DNA of 17,344 nucleotides from Lachnospiraceae bacterium (GTDB lineage: Bacteria > Bacillota > Clostridia > Lachnospirales > Lachnospiraceae): contig VSNH01000075.1 in NCBI GenBank assembly GCA_009774215.1, positions 1 through 17,344 on the forward strand, written 5' to 3'. How positions within the stretch are numbered: the stretch's first letter is position 1; each line of letters starts with the position of its first letter. Made by a program: the position numbers and the translations under genes. Under the pieces are notes generated by a model. The model ran no database searches, was not told where the DNA came from, and saw only the letters and a program-made list of their open reading frames with translations. Positions 1-5,583 of the stretch are shown here, piece after piece.

Positions 1-15
1 CCACAAACTCGGAAT

Positions 16-45
16 CGCAGAGCAAAATTTGAGATTTTGCTCGCG
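16..45. repeat. inverted repeat (stem-loop) upstream of the first gene
   Basis: GAGCAAAAT (20-28) pairs perfectly with ATTTTGCTC (34-42) around a 5-nt loop. CGC (16-18) and GCG (43-45) extend the stem past one bulged A, giving 12 bp. It lies about 40 nt before the first start codon, so it is probably in that gene's 5' untranslated region. There is no T-tract, so it is not a classical terminator. A weaker 5-bp stem (TGTCG 46-50 with CGACA 67-71) lies between it and the ribosome binding site. Its function is unknown. Confidence 0.6.
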
Positions 46-82
46 TGTCGTCGCAAAAAGATGCTCCGACATGGAGGTAAAT

Positions 83-550
83 ATGAGAATCGGAGCAATC
101 AGTTTTCAGCCCTATGTATATAACGTGAATGCAATCAGCCCGGCCAGCATGAATAAGCTGTCCCGGATTTCGGACAACGTTCTTGACAAGAAGACAGACT
201 TCAGCGGGCTTGCGGAAAATGAAAATCCGTTGAAGCGGGGGCAGACCCTGAATTTTCAGGATATGCTGGAGATGCAGATGCAGCGCGGCAGGAGTGCGGC
301 GGCGAGAATGATCAAACCGGCGCAGGCTGCACAGGAGAAAGACGGTGCAGAGGCGGCGCAGACGCAGGACGCGGCGGTGAAGTTTAACAGGGAAAATGCA
401 GTGAACGTCGTACGGACGGAACAGGAGACGGCGGACAGTGCGCAGAATGTACAGACGGCGGCATTTGATGGAAGCGGCGCGGAAAACGGCGTCAGCAATT
501 TCCGTATGCAGCAGGCGATCAGCGCCTATGCGATGTTTATGACGGCATAG
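83..550 (+). CDS. small protein of unknown function (155 aa)
   Basis: I do not recognise the family with confidence. The start at 83 is preferred over the in-frame ATG at 29 because GGAGG (73-77) sits 5 nt before it, and the extra 18 codons would run through a palindrome. The protein begins MRIGAISFQPYVYNVNAISP. It has no signal peptide or membrane segment. A middle part (about residues 45-75) is polar and carries QDMLEMQMQRGRSAAARM, which looks helical. An Ala/Gln/Glu-rich, probably disordered stretch follows (about 80-130). The protein ends in a short conserved-looking amphipathic tail, MQQAISAYAMFMTA. This layout (ordered N-terminus, low-complexity linker, helical tail) could suit a secreted or appendage-associated export substrate, but nothing here proves that. 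It stands alone and is followed by a terminator at 638. Confidence is high that it is a gene and low for any role. Confidence 0.75.
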   Translation: MRIGAISFQPYVYNVNAISPASMNKLSRISDNVLDKKTDFSGLAENENPLKRGQTLNFQDMLEMQMQRGRSAAARMIKPAQAAQEKDGAEAAQTQDAAVKFNRENAVNVVRTEQETADSAQNVQTAAFDGSGAENGVSNFRMQQAISAYAMFMTA

Positions 551-637
551 ACAGATTCCCGGAAATGGGGAGATCCCGTCACACGGCAGACAGAGGGAAA
601 GCAGGTTCTCTGCCTGACGGAAACATATAAAAAATAA

Positions 638-674
638 GAGCCCTCACCGATCAGACAGGTGGGGGCTCGTTTGT
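638..674 (+). terminator. rho-independent terminator after the first gene
   Basis: GAGCCCTCACC (638-648) pairs with GGTGGGGGCTC (658-668), 11 bp including one G-T wobble, with a 9-nt loop. The T-rich run GTTTGT follows. It lies 88 nt past the stop codon of the first gene and is correctly oriented to end that transcript. Confidence 0.8.
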
Positions 675-732
675 ATATGCGAAGCCCCATGCAGAGGAAG
701 TATACCGTTAAAGCGGCGCATGGGACGCGCGG

Positions 733-762
733 CGAGTAGGGAAGATGAATCTTCTCTACTCG
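733..762. repeat. 14-bp inverted repeat between convergent genes
   Basis: CGAGTAGGGAAGAT (733-746) and ATCTTCTCTACTCG (749-762) form a 14-bp stem with one G-T wobble and only 2 nt between the arms. It lies 27 nt past the thiT stop codon, read on the minus strand. There is no T-tract on either strand, so it may protect the 3' end of the thiT transcript or be a dispersed repeat. Confidence 0.6.
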
Positions 763-788
763 ATTATAAAGTCTGCAGAATTCCGTCC

Positions 789-1481
789 CTATGACAGCGC
801 CATCTTTTTGACGGCAGCGAGACCGCTGCTCACAGCGGGGACGAGAATAACCGCGCAGGTGATCGCGCCTTCCGTAAAGATGTAAATGCCGTTATAGACA
901 AGGGAATAGGGCAGCGGATGCCAGCCTTCCCACGCGTACTCGGCAAAGAAAATCCAGCCTGACAGTACCGTGAATACATAGCGCCCGAAAATGCCGACCA
1001 GATACCCCTTGAGCAGTCCCCTCTTAGCGCCGGCAAACAGGCCTGAAAGCCCCAGCGCGCCGAAAGCAAGAATGTAGTCGAGCACAAGCTGCATGGGGAA
1101 GAGCACATAGGGGTTGAACAATAGCTGCAGCACGCCGTAGGCAATACTGGTCATCAGTCCTGCGCCCAGTCCGAAAAGATAGCCCGGGAGACAGATGACG
1201 AGCATGGAAAGCAGTGTGGCGGAGCCGCCCCATGGAAAGTCGATGATTTTGATTTCCGAGAGGATGGTGCCGAGCGCGATCGACATGGCGCAGAAGGCGA
1301 GCTGTTTGACTGTCAGTCTGCCGTTCCTTTTGGCGGTTTCTTCCGGCTGCGGATTCTGTCCGGCAGCGTACCGCCTCGCGAAAACGATGGCGCCGGCAAG
1401 CAGGACTGCCAGAAGTACGATTAACAGCGCATTGCCCAGAGTGGTAGGAACATAGGTTCCGTCAACAATAGTGTAGAACAT
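789..1481 (-). CDS. thiT: thiamine-specific ECF transporter S component ThiT (230 aa)
   Basis: ThiT is the membrane-embedded thiamine-binding subunit of a group II energy-coupling factor transporter. It works with a shared EcfA-EcfA'-EcfT module that would be encoded elsewhere. The family's typical opening is clear (LTVKQLAFCAMSIALGTILS, then EIKIIDFPWGGSATLLSM), followed by hydrophobic helices through GYLFGLGAGLMTSIAYGVLQ and DYILAFGALGLSGL. A C-terminal ligand-site region contains WEGWHP and YSLVYNG. The start at 1481 has AGGAGG 7 nt upstream, whereas the longer in-frame ORF to 1541 has no such site and would run through the expression platform. The protein is longer than the usual roughly 190 aa: about 50 extra N-terminal residues hold one additional hydrophobic helix (NALLIVLLAVLLAGAIVFA) and a polar linker. 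The TPP riboswitch upstream independently supports thiamine as substrate. Confidence 0.93.
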   Translation of the reverse strand: MFYTIVDGTYVPTTLGNALLIVLLAVLLAGAIVFARRYAAGQNPQPEETAKRNGRLTVKQLAFCAMSIALGTILSEIKIIDFPWGGSATLLSMLVICLPGYLFGLGAGLMTSIAYGVLQLLFNPYVLFPMQLVLDYILAFGALGLSGLFAGAKRGLLKGYLVGIFGRYVFTVLSGWIFFAEYAWEGWHPLPYSLVYNGIYIFTEGAITCAVILVPAVSSGLAAVKKMALS

Positions 1482-1488
1482 AAAAAAT

Positions 1489-1519
1489 CCTCCTTTGTCT
1501 TTAGAATAAGCAAGGAGGG
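1489..1519 (-). promoter_or_regulatory. thiT Shine-Dalgarno sequester hairpin / expression platform
   Basis: Read on the minus strand, CCTCCTT (complement of 1512-1518) pairs perfectly over 7 bp with AAGGAGG (complement of 1489-1495), the thiT ribosome binding site. The loop is 16 nt. Six T residues (complement of 1482-1487) follow after one base, so the hairpin could both hide the binding site and act as a weak terminator. Further upstream, GGTAAC at the end of the aptamer (complement of 1563-1568) can pair with GTTACC (complement of 1524-1529). The pairings are seen in the sequence; the switching mechanism is inferred. Confidence 0.6.
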
Positions 1520-1570
1520 GAACGGTAACGGAACACGGCACGAAAAATTGTGACAGATTTCTGTTACCAG

Positions 1571-1663
1571 CGCTTCCCTACGGCGGTGCTAACCGCATCA
1601 GGTAATGAGGGTTAGAGTCCAGACGCCTTGTGCGCGGGCTCAATCTCAGCTAAAGCTCCCCTA
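1571..1663 (-). ncRNA. TPP (thiamine pyrophosphate) riboswitch
   Basis: The minus strand carries the THI-box signature in order. It starts with GGGGAGC, followed by GCTGAGAT (the pyrimidine-sensing arm). The pyrophosphate-sensing arm follows with ACCC, then ACCTGATGCGGTTAGCACCG and CGTAGGGAAGC. This matches the conserved aptamer core closely. It lies about 90 nt before the thiT start on the same strand, as expected for TPP-repressed thiamine uptake. Confidence 0.95.
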
Positions 1664-1680
1664 GCAAGTTATTCAGTTAT

Positions 1681-1715
1681 GCGGCATGAGCCGCGGCGGA
1701 TGTATCCGCTTTTTT
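1681..1715. terminator. tandem hairpins at the thiT transcript start; terminator-like on the plus strand
   Basis: Two adjacent perfect hairpins are present: GCGGC/GCCGC (1681-1694) and GCGGAT/ATCCGC (1696-1709, 2-nt loop). On the plus strand the second is followed immediately by six T residues (1710-1715), the form of an intrinsic terminator. On the minus strand the same stem falls at the first bases of the thiT mRNA predicted from the promoter at 1717-1745, where it could protect the 5' end. Which role applies is not decided by sequence. Confidence 0.5.
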
Positions 1716-1716
1716 A

Positions 1717-1745
1717 ACTATAGGGGCTGGCGGGGGAAATGTCAA
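1717..1745 (-). promoter_or_regulatory. thiT promoter
   Basis: On the minus strand, TTGACA (complement of 1740-1745) and TATAGT (complement of 1717-1722) are separated by exactly 17 bp, close to the vegetative sigma-factor consensus. The predicted start is near 1710, giving a leader of about 230 nt that contains the whole TPP riboswitch. Confidence 0.8.
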
Positions 1746-1767
1746 GGGAATTTTATGGGAGAGTGAC

Positions 1768-2673
1768 ATGGGAAAATTGCAAAAGGCGTGGGAGGTATTG
1801 CTTCCCTATCTGCTATATTATCTGGCATACAATGTGGCTTATCTGATCCTTGCCTTCTTGTATCAGGCGACGTTGCGTTTCGGCGGGGCATACGGGCAGT
1901 TTATGACGACACATGCCGCCAACGTCGTCGGCGTGATGGGAGGACTTTGTATGCTGGCGGGTATTTTGCCCGTCGTGCCGATGTTAAAGGAGGAACTGCG
2001 GGGGCGCGGGGAAACGCTTTGTCTAGCGACGAAGAAAGAGACTGGGAGCGTCATTTCGGCTGCGGCTGTCGGGACAGCAGGAGGAACAGGCAAAGTGAAA
2101 GCCAGTGAGGATGCAGCAGAGAAATTGACTAAATGGGTCGGTGGGAATGCGCGAAGGATGGCGGCGCTCACCGTGGTTCTTGCTTTCAGCGCTTCGCTGG
2201 GATTCAACGCGCTTCTGACACTGACAGGGTTTGCGGACAGTTCCCAGACCTACCAGAAGGTGGCGGATAGGCAGTACGGCGTGGCTTTTGCTGTGGGTTT
2301 TATTCTCTATGGGCTGATCTCCCCGCTGGCGGAGGAGGTCGTTTTTCGCGGTGTGATTTACAACCGCCTGCGCCGTCTATACAACCCGGCGATCGGGATT
2401 GTCGCTTCCGGGCTTCTTTTCGGCGCGTTTCACGGCAATCTGGTGCAGGGCGTGTACGGCGCGTGTCTGGGAATGCTGATGGCGTATCTTTATGAGAGAA
2501 GCGGGAAATTCGGGACGCCCTTTCTTTTTCATGCGGTGGCGAATCTGGCGGTGTATACGACGGCGCGGATGGAGGGAGTGCAGGAGATTTTGCTTACACC
2601 GGAGGGGTGTGCTGTTTTGCTGGCAGTTTCGGTGGGGTGCGTGCTGGCTGTACACCGCAGCGGCAAAGTGTAG
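1768..2673 (+). CDS. CPBP-family intramembrane metalloprotease (301 aa)
   Basis: This is a member of the CAAX-protease/bacteriocin-processing (CPBP, Abi) family of membrane-embedded metalloproteases. The three diagnostic motifs are present in order: EEVVFRG (E189, E190, R194), FGAFH (F218, H222) and HAVAN (H255, N259). These supply the catalytic glutamates and metal-binding histidines. Two or three hydrophobic helices occupy the first 75 residues. A polar, Gly/Ala-rich cytosolic loop follows (about 80-125), and then the catalytic membrane bundle to the end. The start at 1768 follows a modest GGGAGAG site. The gene is divergent from thiT and followed by a long stem-loop rather than another gene. 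Bacterial members serve in processing, self-immunity or signalling; the substrate here is unknown, since no peptide or bacteriocin gene is adjacent. Confidence 0.9.
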   Translation: MGKLQKAWEVLLPYLLYYLAYNVAYLILAFLYQATLRFGGAYGQFMTTHAANVVGVMGGLCMLAGILPVVPMLKEELRGRGETLCLATKKETGSVISAAAVGTAGGTGKVKASEDAAEKLTKWVGGNARRMAALTVVLAFSASLGFNALLTLTGFADSSQTYQKVADRQYGVAFAVGFILYGLISPLAEEVVFRGVIYNRLRRLYNPAIGIVASGLLFGAFHGNLVQGVYGACLGMLMAYLYERSGKFGTPFLFHAVANLAVYTTARMEGVQEILLTPEGCAVLLAVSVGCVLAVHRSGKV

Positions 2674-2726
2674 CTAATTGGTAAATGGCGCACTAGGTCG
2701 TATTTCATAACACATTTCTTCTTGGG

Positions 2727-2767
2727 AGCGGGAGCATATCAGGCTGCTTTCTGAAATTGCTCCCGCT
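2727..2767 (+). repeat. 10-bp perfect stem-loop after the CPBP gene
   Basis: AGCGGGAGCA (2727-2736) pairs perfectly with TGCTCCCGCT (2758-2767). A second stem, TCAG/CTGA (2739-2742 with 2751-2754), is nested in the loop. It lies 53 nt past the CPBP stop. No T-tract follows, so it is a possible RNA 3'-end structure or rho-dependent end, not a canonical terminator. Confidence 0.55.
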
Positions 2768-2832
2768 GCGTTTACGGTGCTTCATTACGGGGCGGTGGCG
2801 GAGCTGAAAATGGTCAGGCAGGAGGTATTTTT

Positions 2833-2871
2833 GGGATAGCAGCAGGCACTGGAAGCTCTTTCTGCCATCCC
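2833..2871 (-). repeat. stem-loop after the MFS gene
   Basis: GGGATAGCAG (2833-2842) pairs with CTGCCATCCC (2862-2871) over 10 bp with one wobble. It lies 7 nt past the stop codon of the minus-strand transporter gene, the right place for an end-of-transcript structure. On the minus strand it is followed by A residues, not T, so intrinsic termination is not supported. Confidence 0.5.
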
Positions 2872-2878
2872 ATGTACT

Positions 2879-4066
2879 TTAGGTACTTTGCGGCTTCCGC
2901 ATACCTTTCAGCAGAAAGAGAGAAAGGATCAGCACCAGAGGGAAAATACAGCCCACGAGCATCCCTTTTCTCAGATCATTGTCCGCATTCTGAGTGATAT
3001 TGCCAACCAGACTGGGACCGAACGCGCCGCCCAGATCCCCCGCCATGGCGAGCAGGGCGAACATGGCGGTTCCGCCCTTCGGCAGCCGGCCGGAGCAGAT
3101 ACTGATCGTGCCGGGCCACATGATACCCACGGAAAAACCGCACAAAATACAGCCGACCAGCCCGATAACCGGGTTGTCTGAGATGGATGCCGCTATGTAA
3201 CAGCTCAGGCAAAGGACACCCGAGCCGAGCATAAACCGCGTCAGATCCAGCCTGTCGCCGTATTTTCCGAAGATGACACGGCTGATGCCCATGGTGATCG
3301 CAAACATGCACGGACCGGCGAGATCGCCCATCGCCTTTGAAAAGCCAAGCGCCGATTCCGTGTAGGCGGAAGCCCACTGTGCCATGGAAAGCTCGGAAGC
3401 GCCCGCGCAGACCATGAGAACAATGGATATCCAGAACAGCGGAACCCGGAGCAGACGTCCTGTGCCCATGCCGCCGCCGTCTTCGGTCGTATGCTCAATG
3501 GGGCAGGTGGCGAAGTTGTAAATGTTGTACAGAGGAATGACAGCCCAGATGCAGGCAAGCCATTTCCAGCTGTCAATACCAAATACTGCAAAAAAGACGG
3601 TGGACAGAAGGATGACGCCCACAGAGCCCCAGCAGTAAAAGGAGTGCAGCAGACTCATCACGGCTTCCTTGTTGTCAAAGGGGCATGCCTCCACAATCGG
3701 GCTGCACAGTACCTCGATCAGCCCGCTCCCGATGGCATAGACAATGACGCTTGCGATAATGCCGGAGAGCGGATTGGAAAAGAGGTCCGGCAGAAAGGCA
3801 AGTCCGATCAGCCCTGCTGCCGCGCACAACTCCGAGGCAACAACGCACTTGCGGTATCCGATCTTGTCTGCAAAATAGGAACAGAGGATGTCCACAATAA
3901 GCTGGGTCAGAAAAAAGACGGTGGAAATCAGCGCGATCTGCCCGAGCGGTATCTCATATTTATTGTGAAACGTTAAAAACAGCAGCGGCGCGAAATTTGC
4001 GCAGATCGCCTGCGTGATGAAGCCGAGATAACAGGCAATCAGTGTTTTCTTATAATTTTTTGACAT
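2879..4066 (-). CDS. major facilitator superfamily transporter (395 aa)
   Basis: This is an inner-membrane secondary transporter with about 12 hydrophobic helices, the usual MFS size. The loop between helices 2 and 3 carries YFADKIGYRK, a version of the MFS signature (D-x-x-G-x-R-K). The matching loop of the second half has FGKYGDRLD. A polar central loop (about 185-205, TCPIEHTTEDGGG) separates the two six-helix halves. The overall look is of the sugar/fucose-permease-like branch, but the substrate cannot be read from sequence. The start at 4066 uses AAAGGAG about 10 nt upstream. It is divergent from an AraC-family regulator with overlapping promoters, so that regulator probably controls it, and an organic nutrient or glycan breakdown product is a fair guess. 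Confidence 0.88.
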   Translation of the reverse strand: MSKNYKKTLIACYLGFITQAICANFAPLLFLTFHNKYEIPLGQIALISTVFFLTQLIVDILCSYFADKIGYRKCVVASELCAAAGLIGLAFLPDLFSNPLSGIIASVIVYAIGSGLIEVLCSPIVEACPFDNKEAVMSLLHSFYCWGSVGVILLSTVFFAVFGIDSWKWLACIWAVIPLYNIYNFATCPIEHTTEDGGGMGTGRLLRVPLFWISIVLMVCAGASELSMAQWASAYTESALGFSKAMGDLAGPCMFAITMGISRVIFGKYGDRLDLTRFMLGSGVLCLSCYIAASISDNPVIGLVGCILCGFSVGIMWPGTISICSGRLPKGGTAMFALLAMAGDLGGAFGPSLVGNITQNADNDLRKGMLVGCIFPLVLILSLFLLKGMRKPQST

Positions 4067-4098
4067 GGCGCATGTACTCCTTTCGTAACTGCAAGTCC

Positions 4099-4129
4099 GT
4101 AACAGAGAAGCCGAAGGCTGAACTGTTAT
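4099..4129 (+). repeat. dispersed GAA-loop hairpin, copy A
   Basis: The outer stem is GTAACAG (4099-4105) with CTGTTAT (4123-4129). The inner stem is AGCC/GGCT (4109-4112 with 4116-4119) around a GAA triloop. A small purine internal loop (AGA/GAA) separates the stems. The core GAAGCCGAAGGCTGAA is identical to copy C at 8772-8802, while the outer stem differs. It sits in the leader of the MFS gene, which is transcribed from the other strand. Confidence 0.7.
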
Positions 4130-4158
4130 TTCCTTTCATCGGTTTCGTACAGAAGGGA

Positions 4159-4187
4159 TTGACTTCTGCAACGAATTGTATTATATA
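4159..4187 (+). promoter_or_regulatory. promoter for the AraC-family gene
   Basis: TTGACT (4159-4164) and TATATA (4182-4187) are separated by 17 bp. The predicted start near 4194 gives a leader of about 150 nt to the ATG at 4347. Its -10 overlaps the -10 of the divergent MFS promoter. Confidence 0.65.
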
Positions 4188-4208
4188 GTAGTCAGATGCA
4201 GACATCAA
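4180..4208 (-). promoter_or_regulatory. promoter for the MFS gene
   Basis: On the minus strand TTGATG (complement of 4203-4208) and TATAAT (complement of 4180-4185) are 17 bp apart. The predicted start near 4173 gives a leader of about 107 nt. It shares bases 4182-4185 with the -10 of the divergent araC promoter, so two polymerases could not bind at once. Confidence 0.68.
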
Positions 4209-4238
4209 TGCAATATATCCCAATATTATTACACAATA

Positions 4239-4267
4239 TTACAGTTTAACCTTCGGTTTCACAGTAA
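4239..4267 (-). repeat. dispersed GAA-loop hairpin, copy B
   Basis: Read on the minus strand it is TTACTGT, then GAAACCGAAGGTTAAA, then CTGTAA (the last A of the core begins the 3' arm). It has the architecture of copies A and C. The inner stem is AACC/GGTT in place of AGCC/GGCT, so a G-C pair is replaced by A-T with pairing kept. The outer arms match except for one central mismatch. It lies in the leader of the AraC-family gene, opposite to its transcription. Confidence 0.6.
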
Positions 4268-4346
4268 GGTCTGCGGTACAGTCAAGGATTCCTGTGTAAG
4301 AAAGTCACGTGGTTCGCTGCCCGCGGGAACAAAGGAGCGGCATAAT

Positions 4347-5243
4347 ATGAAAACAAATGAGGGGTACAGTAGGATCGTAACCGATGAATCGCTGCGGGAG
4401 ACCATTCCCCACGGAAGCGAGGAGTATCCGTTCCGATATTATCTGGAGGATATCTGGCAGTTCGATTTTCACTGTATAGACTGGCACTGGCATTCGGAAG
4501 TGGAATTTGTCTTGATCAAAGAGGGGACGGCGGATTTCCTGATCGGTAGCGAGAGATATGTCCTGGGAGCCGGAACGGGTATTTTTATCAATTCGCAGGT
4601 GATTCACAGGTTTGAGGCGGCAGAGAGCGTCATTATTCCCAACATAGTATTTTCCCCGTCCCTGCTTGCCTCGGAAGACAGTCTGATTTATAGGAAGTAT
4701 GTACAGCCGGTTCTGGACTCGGCGGCAGAGTGTCAGATCTTTTCCGCCGGGGATCCCGCACAGGCAGAGATTCTTTGCACGCTGGCGGATATATTTGCCG
4801 TGCAGGAAAAGGAAAACGGATGCGAAATAAAGACGGAGGAGCTGCTTTTAAAACTGTGGCGGCTGCTGTATGAGAATATGGATATCACAGAAAAGACTTC
4901 CGCACCACAGGCATCGGCGCGGACGCGGGCACAGCTCCAGATCATGCTGCAGTACATTCACAAAAATTATCCGGACCAGATATCGCTTGACGATATCGCG
5001 GAAACAGTGGCTCTTGGCAAAAGTAGTGTACTCAGTATTTTTCACAAAAATATTCACACCTCGCCCATCAGCTATCTGGTGCATTACAGGCTGAAACGGG
5101 CGGCAAAACTGCTTGTGACGACGCAGGACAGCGTCGCCGCCATTGCCCGCGACACCGGGTTTGAAAATGTCGGTTATTTTTGCCGGAAATTCAAGGAAGT
5201 GTTTCAGGTGACGCCCGGCGAGTACAGAAAAAGAAAGGCATAA
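4347..5243 (+). CDS. AraC-family transcriptional regulator with cupin sensor domain (298 aa)
   Basis: This is a DNA-binding regulator of the AraC/XylS family. The N-terminal half has the cupin-type ligand domain (about residues 36-92, with WHWHSEVEFVLIKEGTADF and a later VIHRFEA). The C-terminal 100 residues hold two helix-turn-helix units: ISLDDIAETVALGKSSVLSI (about 212-231), then AAIARDTGFENVGYFCRKFK (about 264-283) and the family ending VTPGEYRKRK. I chose the ATG at 4347 because AAAGGAG lies just upstream. The longer reading from 4176 would begin inside the promoter region and adds 57 residues unlike the family. It most likely controls the divergent MFS transporter. The ligand is not evident; relatives of this layout often sense sugars. 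Its 3' end abuts a gene remnant. Confidence 0.92.
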   Translation: MKTNEGYSRIVTDESLRETIPHGSEEYPFRYYLEDIWQFDFHCIDWHWHSEVEFVLIKEGTADFLIGSERYVLGAGTGIFINSQVIHRFEAAESVIIPNIVFSPSLLASEDSLIYRKYVQPVLDSAAECQIFSAGDPAQAEILCTLADIFAVQEKENGCEIKTEELLLKLWRLLYENMDITEKTSAPQASARTRAQLQIMLQYIHKNYPDQISLDDIAETVALGKSSVLSIFHKNIHTSPISYLVHYRLKRAAKLLVTTQDSVAAIARDTGFENVGYFCRKFKEVFQVTPGEYRKRKA

Positions 5244-5244
5244 G

Positions 5245-5385
5245 GATGTCTGCTCCATCATCCGGGACACCAATACGGCATCCCGGCATGTGGCAGTCAG
5301 AAACAGTATGACCATCGCGGATACTGGGACAAAACACTATAGGGGCGTGGACATGCCGCATTACCGTCATGTGGTAAGGCGCTGA
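5245..5385 (+). pseudogene. remnant of a GNAT acetyltransferase gene (C-terminal 46 codons)
   Basis: An open frame beginning right after the araC stop reads SIIRDTNTASRHVAVRNSMT (5254-5313) and then TKHYRGVDMPHYRHVV, ending at TGA 5383-5385. The pattern N-x-A-S-R-x-V-A-x-R-N-x-M followed by K-x-Y-R-G-V-D-M-P-H-Y is the familiar C-terminus of RimJ/RimL-like GNAT N-acetyltransferases. There is no start codon with a ribosome binding site and no acetyl-CoA-binding motif upstream, because that space is taken by the AraC gene in another frame. It is therefore read as a truncated, dead gene. The family assignment is from memory of such tails, without a search. Confidence 0.6.
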
Positions 5386-5465
5386 TGAAAGCAGAAAAAG
5401 ATGCCACATGAGCGGCTGTCGGATATTATGGAGGGAAAATCGTTATAGCAGATTTAGGGTTTTCA

Positions 5466-5494
5466 TTGAGAATATATTGGTTTGCGGATATAAT
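5466..5494 (+). promoter_or_regulatory. promoter of the hybrid histidine kinase gene
   Basis: TTGAGA (5466-5471) and a perfect TATAAT (5489-5494) are separated by 17 bp. The predicted start is near 5501, giving a leader of about 80 nt before the ATG at 5584. A 60-codon ORF starting at 5466 would begin inside this promoter and is not considered real. Confidence 0.8.
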
Positions 5495-5583
5495 AGTGGT
5501 TACAAGAGAAATACGTGAACAGATAAAGCAAAGGGGACAAACGGCTTTCAGAAAACGATTTGAATCGGTGATGGAGGAAAACA

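Noticed and set aside
1768..2673. CPBP protease as part of a bacteriocin immunity or processing cluster
   Set aside because: No small precursor peptide, ABC exporter or modification gene is adjacent. Neighbours are a thiamine transporter and a convergent MFS gene.
4055..4078. Seven-codon leader ORF overlapping the MFS start (ATG 12 nt before the transporter ATG on the minus strand)
   Set aside because: Its ATG is only 3 nt from the AAAGGAG, too close for good initiation. The transporter ATG at 10 nt is acceptable.
4176..4346. Longer N-terminus for the AraC-family protein (57 extra residues)
   Set aside because: It would begin inside the overlapping promoter region, has no ribosome binding site and is unlike the family. 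The ATG at 4347 has AAAGGAG.
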